Positions 14,597 through 23,259 are shown, counted from the first letter of the stretch. The stretch is 31,086 bases of DNA from DATAEY01 sp045805565 (GCA_045805565.1 JBJMKZ010000032.1:1-31086); one strand, 5' to 3'. Program-made: numbers and translations. Notes: generated by a model from the sequence alone, not told the origin.

Positions 14597-15526
14597 TCAA
14601 CCGCACACTGCCCTGACCTGGAGGTGGTAACCCGCGCCCGGCGGGTCGGTGTCGCGAGCCTCGCCGAACCACTGGGTGTTGTTGATGGGACGCGAGGCGG
14701 TCAGCACCAGATCAGCCGGTGGCGGCGACCCGGCCGTCACTCCCGTGAGGTAGGCGCCGCCCCCGATGATCCTCTTTCCGCCGGGGCATGTGGCGGTCGT
14801 CGCTGCGGTGCCGGTATGAAGCGGGCCCGGTCCGGTATCTGGACCGACGATCGGCGTGACACCCACATACTGGGAGCCGGGCGGCGTATTGGTGATGTTG
14901 GCGCATATGGCAGTGGCGGTCACCGACCAAGACACGTTGGTGAAGTCCACCTCGTGGGCCCTGACGCGGAAGCCTGACGCGGCACCCCGCCGGACGGAGT
15001 CAAAGGCGAGATCGTTGGTGGCACCGTTCAGATCTCCGCCCCCTCCGATCGCACTCGAGCCTGTGGGACAGGTGGCGACCGACGTCTTGAAGGGGTTCGA
15101 GTTGGCCCCGCTCGTGTGCGTGACCAACGAGACGTTCTTGATGAACGGCGCCCCGCCGCCGGGGGGGACGGCTGGGACCTGGGTCGCGCAAAACACCCGC
15201 CCGGTGACCAGCCATCTGGAGGCGATAGCGTCGGTCTCGGCACCGCCGTTGAAAGCTCTGAACTGCCCAAAGAAGACCCACAGGTTGTCGAGGCCCAAGT
15301 TCCCGAACGGCGAGATCACGGCCCCGCCCGCGCCGAGCGCAAACTTGCCGGGCGGACACGGAACGCTGACCGACTTGACGGTCGTCGAGTTGTTCAGCGA
15401 GCTCAGACCGACCGTCTGAAAGTCGCGCAGGTACGCCCCCGCGGGTGCGGCGGCGATCAACGCGACCACGACGGCGCTCACCAGCGCGGTCACGACACGG
15501 GTGCGACTCCTCATCCCTCTCACCAT
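14597..15526 (-). CDS. Secreted protein of three tandem Cys/Gly modules
   Basis: This 309-aa protein has a signal peptide (RTRVVTALVSAVVVALIAA to GAYL). It then repeats one module three times: CPPGKFALGAGGA, CPTGSSAIGGGGD and CPGGKRIIGGGAY each open a unit, and RVFCA, TAICA and RAVCG close it. Each module thus carries two Cys, probably one disulfide, over about 70-100 residues. No catalytic motif is seen. Multi-copy exported Cys modules suggest a surface or extracellular binding role, but I do not recognise the family. I chose ATG 15526 because AGGGGG lies at the right distance; ATG 15514 is an alternative, and the longer frame to 15604 crosses the promoter. Confidence 0.8.
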   Translation of the reverse strand: MVRGMRSRTRVVTALVSAVVVALIAAAPAGAYLRDFQTVGLSSLNNSTTVKSVSVPCPPGKFALGAGGAVISPFGNLGLDNLWVFFGQFRAFNGGAETDAIASRWLVTGRVFCATQVPAVPPGGGAPFIKNVSLVTHTSGANSNPFKTSVATCPTGSSAIGGGGDLNGATNDLAFDSVRRGAASGFRVRAHEVDFTNVSWSVTATAICANITNTPPGSQYVGVTPIVGPDTGPGPLHTGTAATTATCPGGKRIIGGGAYLTGVTAGSPPPADLVLTASRPINNTQWFGEARDTDPPGAGYHLQVRAVCG

Positions 15527-15558
15527 GGTCCCCCTCGGTGGATTCGGTTGGAACGTCA

Positions 15559-15588
15559 GTCCTATCCGGCCCGCGAGGGCCGTGTCAA
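15559..15588 (-). promoter_or_regulatory. Strong promoter with inverted repeat in the spacer
   Basis: On the reverse strand a consensus -35 TTGACA (15588-15583) is followed after 18 bases by TAGGAC (15564-15559). The spacer holds the inverted repeat GGCCC-TCGC-GGGCC (15568-15581), a likely repressor or activator site. ACTTGA is directly repeated at and just above the -35. The secreted three-module protein gene follows after a leader of about 25 bases. Confidence 0.7.
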
Positions 15589-15635
15589 GTTGCTCAAGTA
15601 ACACAGTCCCCCGGCCGGCGATTCGGTGCGCCGGC

Positions 15636-16760
15636 TCAGGCGGCCGTTCGCGCGACCTCGAGCAGCTCGTCGGCCACCCGGTCGGTCGCGCCGGCGTCGC
15701 CGCCCAGCAGGCGCCGCGAGAGCTGGCCCCGGCGGAAGTAGAGCGGCGCGTCGTGCTCCCAGGTGGCGCCGATGCCGCCGTGCACCGAGATCAGCTCGCG
15801 GGAGGCGAAGTCGAGCGCCTTGCCCGCCGCCACGCGCGCCGCGCTGGCCGCCAGCGCGAACTCCGCGGGAGCGTCCTGGCGAGCCCAGCCGGCGTAGTAG
15901 ATCAGCGAGCGAGCGTTCTCGGCCAGTCTCAGGACCTCGACCAGCGCGTGCTTGACCGCCTGGTAGGAGCCGATCGGCCGACCGAACGTGAACCGCTCCT
16001 TGGCGTAGGTGACCGACATCTCCAACGCCGCCTCGACCGCGCCGAGCGATTCGGCGGCGATGAGCCCCTGGGCGAGATACCACGCCGAGCGCAGCTGGCC
16101 CTCGCCGACGTCGAGCCGCTCGCCGTGGACTCCGTCCAGCTCGATATGCCCCAGAGAGCGGGTTGCGTCGTAGCGCATGACGGGCTCGACCTGCGCTGCG
16201 TCCTCCACCACCACGGCGGCGGGCGATCCGTCCTGGTCGAGAGCGGCGACCACCAGGACGTCCGCACCGGGCGCGTCGGGCACCCACCAGACGGCGCCGG
16301 ACAGCCCGCCGGCCGAATCCAGGCTGGGGGCCGGCGAGCGCCGCTGCCCGCGCTGGGCGTCCACCGTCCATTCGGGATCCAGGTGGCTCGGCGGCCGGGC
16401 CGGGACGAACGCCGCGCGCGCCTCGCCCTCGGCCAGGCGCTGGAGCCGCTCTTCCTGCCCATCGCCCGCGGCGTCGAGCAGCGCGGTCGCGGGTACGTGG
16501 CCGAGCAGCGACGACGAGGCCAGCACCCTTCCGCATTCGGCGACGACCAGCATCGCGTCCAGCGCGCCCAGCCCGGCGCCGCCGTGCGCCTCGCCGACCA
16601 GGAGGCCGGGCCAGCCGGCTTCGCGGGCGGTATCCCACAGGTCGAGCCGCTCGCCGCCGTCGAGGGCCGCGCGGGCGGCGGCGACCGTCGGGTGGCGCGA
16701 GAGCGCGTCGCGGGCGGCCTCCTGCAGCAGCCGCTGCTCGTCGGAGAGCTCGAAGTTCAC
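15636..16760 (-). CDS. Acyl-CoA dehydrogenase, beta-like partner
   Basis: This 374-aa protein has the acyl-CoA dehydrogenase fold: NFELSDEQRLLQEAARD at the N-terminus, a divergent middle beta domain, and the C-terminal helices with ERFTFGRPIGSYQAVKH and VHGGIGATWEHDAPLYFRR. The usual catalytic Glu segment is not seen, as in the smaller subunits of heteromeric mycobacterial FadE pairs. It probably forms an alpha2-beta2 enzyme with the product of the gene before it. GTG 16760 overlaps the preceding stop as GTGA, so the two are translationally coupled. The long frame upstream of this is only read-through inside the partner gene. The substrate is unknown; bulky CoA esters such as sterol side chains are typical for the pair type. 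Confidence 0.88.
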   Translation of the reverse strand: MNFELSDEQRLLQEAARDALSRHPTVAAARAALDGGERLDLWDTAREAGWPGLLVGEAHGGAGLGALDAMLVVAECGRVLASSSLLGHVPATALLDAAGDGQEERLQRLAEGEARAAFVPARPPSHLDPEWTVDAQRGQRRSPAPSLDSAGGLSGAVWWVPDAPGADVLVVAALDQDGSPAAVVVEDAAQVEPVMRYDATRSLGHIELDGVHGERLDVGEGQLRSAWYLAQGLIAAESLGAVEAALEMSVTYAKERFTFGRPIGSYQAVKHALVEVLRLAENARSLIYYAGWARQDAPAEFALAASAARVAAGKALDFASRELISVHGGIGATWEHDAPLYFRRGQLSRRLLGGDAGATDRVADELLEVARTAA

Positions 16761-18013
16761 TGCTTGGCGCCGGCAGCCCCGGCGCCGGCGGCTACGGTGC
16801 CGGTGTAGTCGCGCTCCTTGGCCCGCAGCTCCGAGAACGGGATCCCCTTGTCGAGCCGCGGCTCTGGGGGCAGTCCCAGGACGCGCTCTCCGACCGTGTT
16901 GCGCAGGATCTCCTCGGTGCCGCCCGCCGACTTGAGGCCGGGCAGGTACGAGATGAGGTACGACCACTCGCCGTCGGCCAGCGCCTCCGGGCCGAGCACG
17001 TCGCCCACCAGGTCGCCCGCCTTGATCGCCGCGTTGACCGCGGTCACCTTTCCGAGGCCCGCCTCGGGTCCGGGGATCTGCCCCCGCTGGATCGCGGTCA
17101 GCAGGCGGTAGCCCGTGAAGCGCAGCGCCAGCAGGTCGGTCGAGATCTCACCGAGGCGCTGGCGCACGTTGGGGTCGGCGGCCGCCTCCGTGTCGGAGGC
17201 GATCGCCTGCGCGAAGCGGTCGGCCCGGTATCCCATCCCCTCGCTGCCGCCGCCGATCGCCAGGCGCTCGAACATCAGGGTGGTCAGCGCGGTCTTCCAG
17301 CCTCCGTCCACCGCTCCGACCGGCGCGTCGGGTGCCAGCGGCACGTCATCGAAGAAGACCTCGTTGAACTCGGCCTCGCCGGTGATCTGTCGCAGGCCGC
17401 GGACGGTCACCCCCTCGGCGTCCATCGGGACGATGAATACCGTCAGCCCCTTGTGCTTGGGCACGTTGGGATCGGTCCGCGCCAGCAGCAGCCCGAACGA
17501 GGCGATCTGGGCGTTGGTGGTCCACACCTTCTGGCCGGAAAGGCGCCAGCTGCCGTCCTCCTCCCGGCGGGCCCGGGACTGGATGCCGGCGAGATCCGAG
17601 CCGGCGGCCGGCTCGGAGAACAGCTGGCACCACACCTCATCGGCGTGGAGCATCGGAGCCAGATAGCGCTGCTTCTGCTCCTCGGTCCCGTGGGCGATGA
17701 TGGTCGGCCCGAGCATGCCCACGCCGATCGCGTCGAGGATTCCCGGCAGGCCGGCGCGGTTGATCTCCTGGTTGACCACCACCTGCTCGAGCGGTCCCAG
17801 GCCCTGGCCGCCGTACTCCTTCGGCCACGTCACACCGACGAAGCCCGCCTCGGCCAGCATGCGCTGCCACGCCCGGTGAGCCGCCACCGCCTCGTCCTGG
17901 TCGGCGGTCCGCTTGCGCCCCCGCAGGACCGGCGCCTGATCGCGGTGTTGCTCCAGCCACGAGCGCACCCTGGCGCGGTATTCGCCCTGTTCGGGGGTGT
18001 CGTTCAGATCCAC
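16757..18013 (-). CDS. Acyl-CoA dehydrogenase, alpha-like partner
   Basis: This 418-aa protein shows GFVGVTWPKEYGGQG, the FAD/substrate segments CQLFSEPAAGSDLAG and QKVWTTNAQ, and the C-terminal GGTEEILRNTVGERVLGLP. These are hallmarks of the larger subunit of FadE26/FadE28-like pairs, which introduce a 2,3 double bond into acyl-CoA and pass electrons to ETF. GTG 18013 has AGGAGG seven bases upstream, a strong site. The gene is first in a two-gene unit. The 119 bases upstream of it (18014-18132) show no clear promoter. Confidence 0.93.
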   Translation of the reverse strand: MDLNDTPEQGEYRARVRSWLEQHRDQAPVLRGRKRTADQDEAVAAHRAWQRMLAEAGFVGVTWPKEYGGQGLGPLEQVVVNQEINRAGLPGILDAIGVGMLGPTIIAHGTEEQKQRYLAPMLHADEVWCQLFSEPAAGSDLAGIQSRARREEDGSWRLSGQKVWTTNAQIASFGLLLARTDPNVPKHKGLTVFIVPMDAEGVTVRGLRQITGEAEFNEVFFDDVPLAPDAPVGAVDGGWKTALTTLMFERLAIGGGSEGMGYRADRFAQAIASDTEAAADPNVRQRLGEISTDLLALRFTGYRLLTAIQRGQIPGPEAGLGKVTAVNAAIKAGDLVGDVLGPEALADGEWSYLISYLPGLKSAGGTEEILRNTVGERVLGLPPEPRLDKGIPFSELRAKERDYTGTVAAGAGAAGAKQ

Positions 18014-18132
18014 GCGGGTTCCTCCTGGCTGGCCGGCCAGCTACTGGCGCCTGCACCCTAGCGCGACCCGGCCGGGCGGACGCCGCGCGAACCGAACGCC
18101 CGGAAGGTGGCGCGCCGCCGACGGCTTAGCGC

Positions 18133-18990
18133 TCAGGCGTAGCGCGCCTCGTCGGCGTAGCGGCCGTCGGTGTCGACCAGCGCGTTGAGCTCGTCGAAAG
18201 CGAGCATCCGGTCCACGACCGCCGCGGTGGTCTCGCGATCCCGCAGCTCGCTCAGCACGTCCTGGACCGCGCGGGCGGCGGCGAACAGGGCCGCGAGCGG
18301 GCAGACGACCAGCGAGAAGCCGAGCTCTCGAAGCTGCGCGCGCGTGAGGTGCGGCGTGGCGCCGCGCTCGATCATGTTGGCCACCAGCGGCGGCGGCAGT
18401 GCCGCGGCGATCCGCTCGAGCTCTTCCAGCGACTGGGGCGCCTCGACGAACAGGGCGTCGGCGCCGGCCTCGCGGTAGGCGAGGCACCGCTCGATCGCCG
18501 CCTCGAGGCCGAGCGGCTGGCGGGCGTCGGTTCGCGCCACGACGAACAGGTCGCGCTCGGCCCGGGCGTCGCACGCGGCGCGGATCTTGCCGGCGTGCTC
18601 CTCGGTCTCGATCACACGCTTGCCGGCCATGTGACCGCACTTCTTGGGCCAGACCTGGTCCTCGAGGAATACGCCGGCGGCGCCGGCGTCCTGGAAGTCG
18701 CGGACCGTCCGCATGACGTTGAGCGGGTTGCCGTAGCCGGTGTCGGCGTCGACGATCACCGGTGCGTTCGACACCCGGCAGACCGACCGTGCCGCCTCGG
18801 CCATCTCGCTGCCGGTGAGCAGGCCGAAATCCGGTTCGCCCAGGCGTGCCGCGCTCACCGAGTACCCGGAGATGAACACCACGTCGAAGCCGACCCGGGC
18901 CGCGATCCGCGCCGTCAGCGCGTCGTAGACGCCCGGCATCAGCACCGTGTCGGCGGATACGAGCTCCCGGATCCGGTGGGCCGCGGTCAT
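18133..18990 (-). CDS. Isocitrate lyase / PEP mutase family enzyme
   Basis: This 285-aa protein has the family barrel signature: FISGYSVSAARLG, the metal-binding VDADTGYG (Asp81, Asp83), FLEDQVWPKKCGH with the catalytic KKCGH loop (116-120), and VARTDAR. This group includes 2-methylisocitrate lyase, oxaloacetate decarboxylase and carboxyvinyl-carboxyphosphonate-like enzymes; which C-C or C-P bond it acts on cannot be decided. No methylcitrate synthase or dehydratase is near, which weakens a methylcitrate role. ATG 18990 overlaps the DD-carboxypeptidase stop as ATGA, so it is the last gene of that operon. A longer open frame upstream has no likeness. Confidence 0.88.
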   Translation of the reverse strand: MTAAHRIRELVSADTVLMPGVYDALTARIAARVGFDVVFISGYSVSAARLGEPDFGLLTGSEMAEAARSVCRVSNAPVIVDADTGYGNPLNVMRTVRDFQDAGAAGVFLEDQVWPKKCGHMAGKRVIETEEHAGKIRAACDARAERDLFVVARTDARQPLGLEAAIERCLAYREAGADALFVEAPQSLEELERIAAALPPPLVANMIERGATPHLTRAQLRELGFSLVVCPLAALFAAARAVQDVLSELRDRETTAAVVDRMLAFDELNALVDTDGRYADEARYA

Positions 18991-20006
18991 CGGATCGGGG
19001 ACGCTACCGCCGATCGAGCGCGGCGCAGGCGCAGCGCGCGGAATCCGCGATTGAACAGCCGCATCGCCTGATAGCCGGGGTCCGGGGAGTGCAGCAGGAC
19101 GACTCCGAGCACGGTGCGGCCCCGACGCACCGTCGCCACCAGGCAGCGGCCGGCGGCGTCCGTGTAGCCCGTCTTCACCCCGGTGGTGCCCCGGTAGTCG
19201 GTCCGCAACAGCGGATTGTTGTTGACCAGCCACAGGCGACCGGGCCGCCACACGGTCCGCTTGCGCCGGCCGCGCTTGGCGGTGTGCGGGACCAGCGCGG
19301 GCAGCGCGACCACAGAGGTCCGGACGATCCGCGCCAGCCGGCGGCGGACGAGAATCTCCCGGGCCAGCACGGCAAGGTCTCGCGCGCACGACCGGTTGCC
19401 GCGGTCCTCGAGCCCGTCGGGCGAGGAGAAGTGGGTGCACCGAAGCCCCAGCCGGTGCGCTTCGGCGTTCATGTCGGCCACGAACCGGGGAACCGTTCCG
19501 CCCACGTGTTGCGCGAGCGCGACCGCGGCGTCGTTTCCGGAGGGCAGCAGCAGCCCGTAGAGCAGGGTCTCCAGGCGTACGCTGCGGTGCGGCGGCAGCA
19601 GGCCGACCTGCGAACCGGGCTCGTCCAGGGCCTGGCGGGTGATGAGCACCCGCTCGCCGGGACGCGAGCGGTCGGCGACCAGCAGCGCGGTCATCATCTT
19701 GGTCAGGCTGGCGATGGGCCGGCGCCGCGCGGGACCCCGGCTCCACAGCACCCGTCCACCGCGCAGCTCGAACAGCAGGCCACTGCGGGGCGGTCGCTTG
19801 AAGCCGATGGCGATCCGCACCTCGCCCGGCCGTGCGGCGTAGGGCGCGGGGCGCGCCGGCACGGCGTGAGCCCCCGGCGCTGCGGCGACCAGGCGATCGC
19901 CGGGAGCGTCGTCGGTCTCGCTGGCCCGGACGAGAAATCCACCCAGCGCCATCAGAGCCGCCAGCACCAGCAGCGCCAGGCGAACCGGGGCCGATGAGGA
20001 CGTCAC
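18987..20006 (-). CDS. D-alanyl-D-alanine carboxypeptidase (peptidase S11)
   Basis: This 339-aa exported enzyme has an N-terminal membrane/signal segment (residues 8-26) and all three penicillin-binding motifs: Ser100-Leu-Thr-Lys103, Ser156-Gly-Asn158, and Lys278-Thr-Gly280. It removes the terminal D-Ala from peptidoglycan stem peptides. The C-terminus is Arg-rich and may touch the membrane. It starts at GTG 20006, overlapping the stop of the small membrane protein as GTGA, and is followed by an ATGA overlap, so it sits in a tightly coupled operon. A His/Pro-rich stretch links the anchor to the enzyme. Confidence 0.95.
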   Translation of the reverse strand: MTSSSAPVRLALLVLAALMALGGFLVRASETDDAPGDRLVAAAPGAHAVPARPAPYAARPGEVRIAIGFKRPPRSGLLFELRGGRVLWSRGPARRRPIASLTKMMTALLVADRSRPGERVLITRQALDEPGSQVGLLPPHRSVRLETLLYGLLLPSGNDAAVALAQHVGGTVPRFVADMNAEAHRLGLRCTHFSSPDGLEDRGNRSCARDLAVLAREILVRRRLARIVRTSVVALPALVPHTAKRGRRKRTVWRPGRLWLVNNNPLLRTDYRGTTGVKTGYTDAAGRCLVATVRRGRTVLGVVLLHSPDPGYQAMRLFNRGFRALRLRRARSAVASPIR

Positions 20007-20182
20007 TCGTCGGGAGGATGAAGCAGGGCGCCGACGATTCCGAACATGAACAGGCTCAGCACCACGAGCGATAGTACGACCAGCACGTCGATCCCGTGTT
20101 GCAACAGGACCCGGAGGGTCAGGGCCGCCAGCGCCACCGTGAACAAGAGCGCCACCCCGAGCACCAGCGACCGGAGGTTCAT
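20003..20182 (-). CDS. Small two-helix membrane protein
   Basis: This 59-aa protein consists of two hydrophobic helices (LVLGVALLFTVALAALTL and VLVVLSLVVLSLFMFGIVGAL) with a short polar turn at HGID and a polar C-terminus HPPDE. I recognise no family. ATG 20182 shares one base with the rhomboid stop (TGATG) and its own stop overlaps the carboxypeptidase start, so it is almost certainly translated as part of the operon. It could be a partner or cofactor of the rhomboid protease; this is inference. Confidence 0.8.
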   Translation of the reverse strand: MNLRSLVLGVALLFTVALAALTLRVLLQHGIDVLVVLSLVVLSLFMFGIVGALLHPPDE

Positions 20183-21018
20183 CAGTAGACCGGGAACCGC
20201 GGCGGGACCTCCTTGCGCCGAGTCGCGAACGCCCGGATGAGGAGCAGCCCGAAGAGGAACCCGCCGATGTGCGCCCAGTACGCGACCCCCGCTCCCCCGC
20301 CGAGCGGATCGCTCAGCTCGGCCGCGCCGAAGTAGATCTGCTGCAGGAACCAGAGCCCGAGCATGACCATGGCGGGCAGCTCGATCAGGGTGAAGAAGAA
20401 GATGATGAACACCACCGTCAGGACCCTGGCGCGCGGGAACAGGAGTATGTAGCCACCCAGGACCGCCGCCACCGCACCCGACGCCCCAATCGTCGGCGCG
20501 GTCGAGCCGGGCGAGAACACCACCTGGCCGGCCAGGGCGGCCAGGCCGCCTAGGAGGTAGTAGCCGACGAATCGCGGCCGTCCCATGGAGTCCTCGACGT
20601 TGTTGCCGAAGATCCACAGGAACAGCATGTTGCCGATGATGTGGAGGAAGCCACCATGCATGAACATCGAGGTGAAGGCGGTGAGCCAGGTGGGCGTCGG
20701 GTCCGGGGCGGACCGCACCGTCTCCGGGCCGGCATCTGTCTGCACGACCTGGCCCTCGCATGCGACGCGACCGTGCCGAGTCGGACTCGCCGGTGGGATC
20801 ACGCGGCCGTGCTCCAGGGCGACAGCGAGGGAGCAGTGCCGCCCGGGATGGGTCAGCTCGTAGGGGATAGCCCCGTACTCGACCACCGTCCGGTCGCTGA
20901 CGCTGGAGAACCCGGTCGGGTGCTGGAAGAACAGGAACACCGCGACGTTGATCACGATCAGCGCCAGGGTGACCACCGGGAAGCGATCGGTCGGGATGTT
21001 GTCCTTGAGCGGGAACAC
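20182..21018 (-). CDS. Rhomboid-family intramembrane serine protease
   Basis: This 278-aa protein has six or seven membrane segments, with HGGFLHIIGNMLFLWIFGNN in the second helix, nucleophile Ser180 in IGASGAVAA and catalytic His250 in YWAHIGGFLFG. A loop of about 75 residues with two Cys (62 and 87) lies between the first two helices and faces the outside. It should cleave transmembrane substrates within the membrane. GTG 21018 begins the run of four overlapping genes. About 106 bases separate it from the CoA-binding protein upstream, with no clear promoter. Confidence 0.93.
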   Translation of the reverse strand: MFPLKDNIPTDRFPVVTLALIVINVAVFLFFQHPTGFSSVSDRTVVEYGAIPYELTHPGRHCSLAVALEHGRVIPPASPTRHGRVACEGQVVQTDAGPETVRSAPDPTPTWLTAFTSMFMHGGFLHIIGNMLFLWIFGNNVEDSMGRPRFVGYYLLGGLAALAGQVVFSPGSTAPTIGASGAVAAVLGGYILLFPRARVLTVVFIIFFFTLIELPAMVMLGLWFLQQIYFGAAELSDPLGGGAGVAYWAHIGGFLFGLLLIRAFATRRKEVPPRFPVY

Positions 21019-21124
21019 GCGACGGAGGCCGCGCCAGCTTGCCAGATGCGCCCGGCGCTCCGGCGCAACCGCGGGTCGTGCCCCGCCTAACCGGGCTTGC
21101 GCTGCGCCCGGCGCTCGCCGCGGG

Positions 21125-21562
21125 TCATGTCGCAGGCTCCGGCCGGGTCTCCGCCTGCAGGCGCCGGGCCTCGATCGCCGGGCAGCGGTCCATGACCACG
21201 GTCAGCCCTGCCGCTCGCGCCCGCTCGGCCGCCTCCTCGTCGATCACGCCGAGCTGCATCCACACCGCCGCTGCGCCGACCTCGATCGCCTCGTCGACGT
21301 GCGGGCCGGCCTGGTCGGCTCGCCGGAAGATGTCGACCACGTCGATCGGCTCCGGGACGTCGGCGAGGCTCGGATAGCAGCACTCGCCGAGTATCTCGTC
21401 CGCGGCGGGGTTCACCGGCACCATGCGGTTGCCGCGCTGCAGGAGCAGGCGGGCGATGCGGTGGCTGTCGCGTCCGGGATCCGGTGAGCAGCCGACGACC
21501 GCCCAGGTTCGAGGAGACGCCAGGAGCGAGCCGATCTCCGCGTCGATCGCGTGGGTGGCCAT
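21125..21562 (-). CDS. CoA-binding (YccU-like) Rossmann protein
   Basis: This 145-aa protein contains AVVGCSPDPGRDSHRIA, VPVNPAADEILGECCYPSL, VDVVDIFRRADQ and AAVWMQLGV, the conserved blocks of the small CoA_binding family related to the succinyl-CoA synthetase alpha N-domain. Its role is unclear; family members bind CoA or related nucleotides. It begins 11 bases after lipA and may be cotranscribed with lipB and lipA. Confidence 0.9.
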   Translation of the reverse strand: MATHAIDAEIGSLLASPRTWAVVGCSPDPGRDSHRIARLLLQRGNRMVPVNPAADEILGECCYPSLADVPEPIDVVDIFRRADQAGPHVDEAIEVGAAAVWMQLGVIDEEAAERARAAGLTVVMDRCPAIEARRLQAETRPEPAT

Positions 21563-21573
21563 GCCCTCCGGGA

Positions 21574-22557
21574 TCAGGACGCTGCCGGGGCCAGCGGACC
21601 GGCGCCGGCGCGCTCGTGCGGCACGTGCTCGTCGGCGTGGTACGAGGACCGCACCAGCGGCCCGGCGGCGACGCTCCCGAAACCGAGCCGGCGGGCCGCC
21701 TGCGCCAGCGCGGTGAACTCGTCCGGGTGCCAGTAGCGAACCACCGGCAGATGGTGCTCGGTGGGACGCAGGTACTGGCCGACGGTCAGCACCTGCACGC
21801 CGTGATCGCGCAGAGCCGCGAACGCCTCGACGAGCTCCTCGTGGGTCTCGCCCAGACCCACCATCAGACCCGACTTGGTGACCAGCTCGTCCCCGCCCAT
21901 CTCCTTGGCGTTGCGCAGCACGCGACAGGAGCGCAGGAAGTCCGAGCCCCGCCGGGCGATCGGGTAGAGGCGCGGCACCACCTCAACGTTGTGATTGAAG
22001 ACGTCCGGGCGCTCGGCGATCACCTTGGCCAGCGGCATCTCGACCCCGCGGAAGTCGGGTGTGAGCACCTCCACCCTGCAGCCGGGCGCCTGGCGGCGGA
22101 TCTGGCGGATCACCCCGACGAACGCCGACGCTCCGTAGTCGGGCAGGTCGTCGCGGTCGACGCTGGTGATCACGGCATGGCGAAGTCCCATGCGGGCGAC
22201 CGACCTTGCCACGCGGGCCGGCTCGAGCGGGTCGTTCCACGTCGGCCTCCCGGTCTTGACGTTGCAGAACCCGCAGCGCCGGGTGCAGGTGTCGCCCAGG
22301 ATCATGAAGGTGGCGGTCCCGCGCTCCCAGCACTCGCCGACGTTCGGGCAGGCCGCCTCCTGGCAGACGGTATGCAGGCTCTGGTCCTCGATCATCCGAT
22401 GAAGCGCGCGGTAGCGAGAACCGCCCGGCGCCGGGACCTTCAGCCACGGCGGCTTGCGTTCGCGCAGGGTGCGCACGTCGCTGCCCAGGACGCGCAGGAC
22501 GTCCATCCCGCCGGGGTTGGCGCGTGAGCGGGTGCGGTGGGTGCGCGGCGGGGTCAT
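21574..22557 (-). CDS. lipA: Lipoyl synthase
   Basis: This 327-aa radical-SAM enzyme inserts two sulfur atoms into octanoyl groups on lipoyl domains. The auxiliary cluster ligands are Cys65, Cys70 and Cys76 (CX4CX5C) and the radical-SAM ligands are Cys91, Cys95 and Cys98 (CTRRCGFC). The C-terminal RSSYHADE supplies the conserved Ser ligand. ATG 22557 overlaps the lipB stop as ATGA; an internal ATG near 22506 could also serve, since the first 17 residues are a basic extension. Placed beside lipB and close to the E2 gene, it should serve the dehydrogenase complex encoded nearby. Confidence 0.97.
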   Translation of the reverse strand: MTPPRTHRTRSRANPGGMDVLRVLGSDVRTLRERKPPWLKVPAPGGSRYRALHRMIEDQSLHTVCQEAACPNVGECWERGTATFMILGDTCTRRCGFCNVKTGRPTWNDPLEPARVARSVARMGLRHAVITSVDRDDLPDYGASAFVGVIRQIRRQAPGCRVEVLTPDFRGVEMPLAKVIAERPDVFNHNVEVVPRLYPIARRGSDFLRSCRVLRNAKEMGGDELVTKSGLMVGLGETHEELVEAFAALRDHGVQVLTVGQYLRPTEHHLPVVRYWHPDEFTALAQAARRLGFGSVAAGPLVRSSYHADEHVPHERAGAGPLAPAAS

Positions 22558-23252
22558 GGCGCCAAGGCTACCCCCGCCGGTTCCAGCTGCGCGGACGCCA
22601 CCGCGCGGGGCTGGCGCGCGAACGCCTCGGCGAAGCGGCGCGCCATCAGCTCGCGGAAGCCGGCCAGGATCCCCGGCCCGCCCGCGGCGATCTCGCGCGC
22701 GACCGAGGTCATCCGCACTCCGTCTAGCCCGCACGGAACGACCCATTCGAACGGCTGCAGGTCGTTCTCGACGTTGATCGCGAAGCCGTGCGTGGTGACA
22801 CCGCGTGAAACGTGGACCCCGATCGAGCCGATCTTGCGCTCGCCCGCCCACACCCCGGTCAGGCCCTCGCGAGGGCCGGCCCGGACGCCCGCGTCGGCCA
22901 GCGCCGCCACGATCGCCGCCTCCATCGTGCGCAGGTAGGCGACCACGTCGGAGATGCGCATGATCGGGTAGCCCACGAGCTGCCCCGGCCCGTGGTAGGT
23001 GAGCTTCCCGCCCCGGTCGGTGGCGACTATGTCGATTCCCTGGGCCCGGTACCAGTCCTCGCCCATCGGGAGCTCGCCGGGCTCCGAGCGCCGGCCACGG
23101 GTGTAGACGGGCGGGTGCTCGAGGAGCAGCAGGACGTCGGGCAGCTCCGAGGCCTGGCGCGCGTCACGCACACGCTCCTGGAGGCGCAGCGCCGCGTGGT
23201 AGTCGACCACGCCCAGGTGACACACCCAGAGCTGCCTCTCGTGATCGCCCAT
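22554..23252 (-). CDS. lipB: Octanoyl-ACP:protein N-octanoyltransferase
   Basis: This 232-aa enzyme moves octanoate from acyl carrier protein to the Lys of lipoyl domains. It has GGKLTYHGPGQLVGYP, catalytic Lys140 in ERKIGSIGV and acyl-enzyme Cys174 in VVPCGLDGV. ATG 23252 fits the family N-terminus; a TATCTT box on the reverse strand (23265-23260) lies seven bases upstream, so the message is probably leaderless. It is divergent from the membrane-protein gene at 23277, with only 24 bases between start codons. It is coupled to lipA by overlap. Confidence 0.97.
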   Translation of the reverse strand: MGDHERQLWVCHLGVVDYHAALRLQERVRDARQASELPDVLLLLEHPPVYTRGRRSEPGELPMGEDWYRAQGIDIVATDRGGKLTYHGPGQLVGYPIMRISDVVAYLRTMEAAIVAALADAGVRAGPREGLTGVWAGERKIGSIGVHVSRGVTTHGFAINVENDLQPFEWVVPCGLDGVRMTSVAREIAAGGPGILAGFRELMARRFAEAFARQPRAVASAQLEPAGVALAP

Positions 23253-23259
23253 CGCACCG

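Noticed and set aside
18087..18100. Fourth copy of the accessory repeat (GAACGCCCGG)
   Set aside because: Only nine or ten bases match and the flanking blocks are absent; the same short string also occurs inside the rhomboid gene.
21087..21128. A 13-residue ORF (MTRGERRAQRKPG) overlapping the CoA-binding stop as ATGA
   Set aside because: It is too short to support, and chance starts are frequent in this composition.
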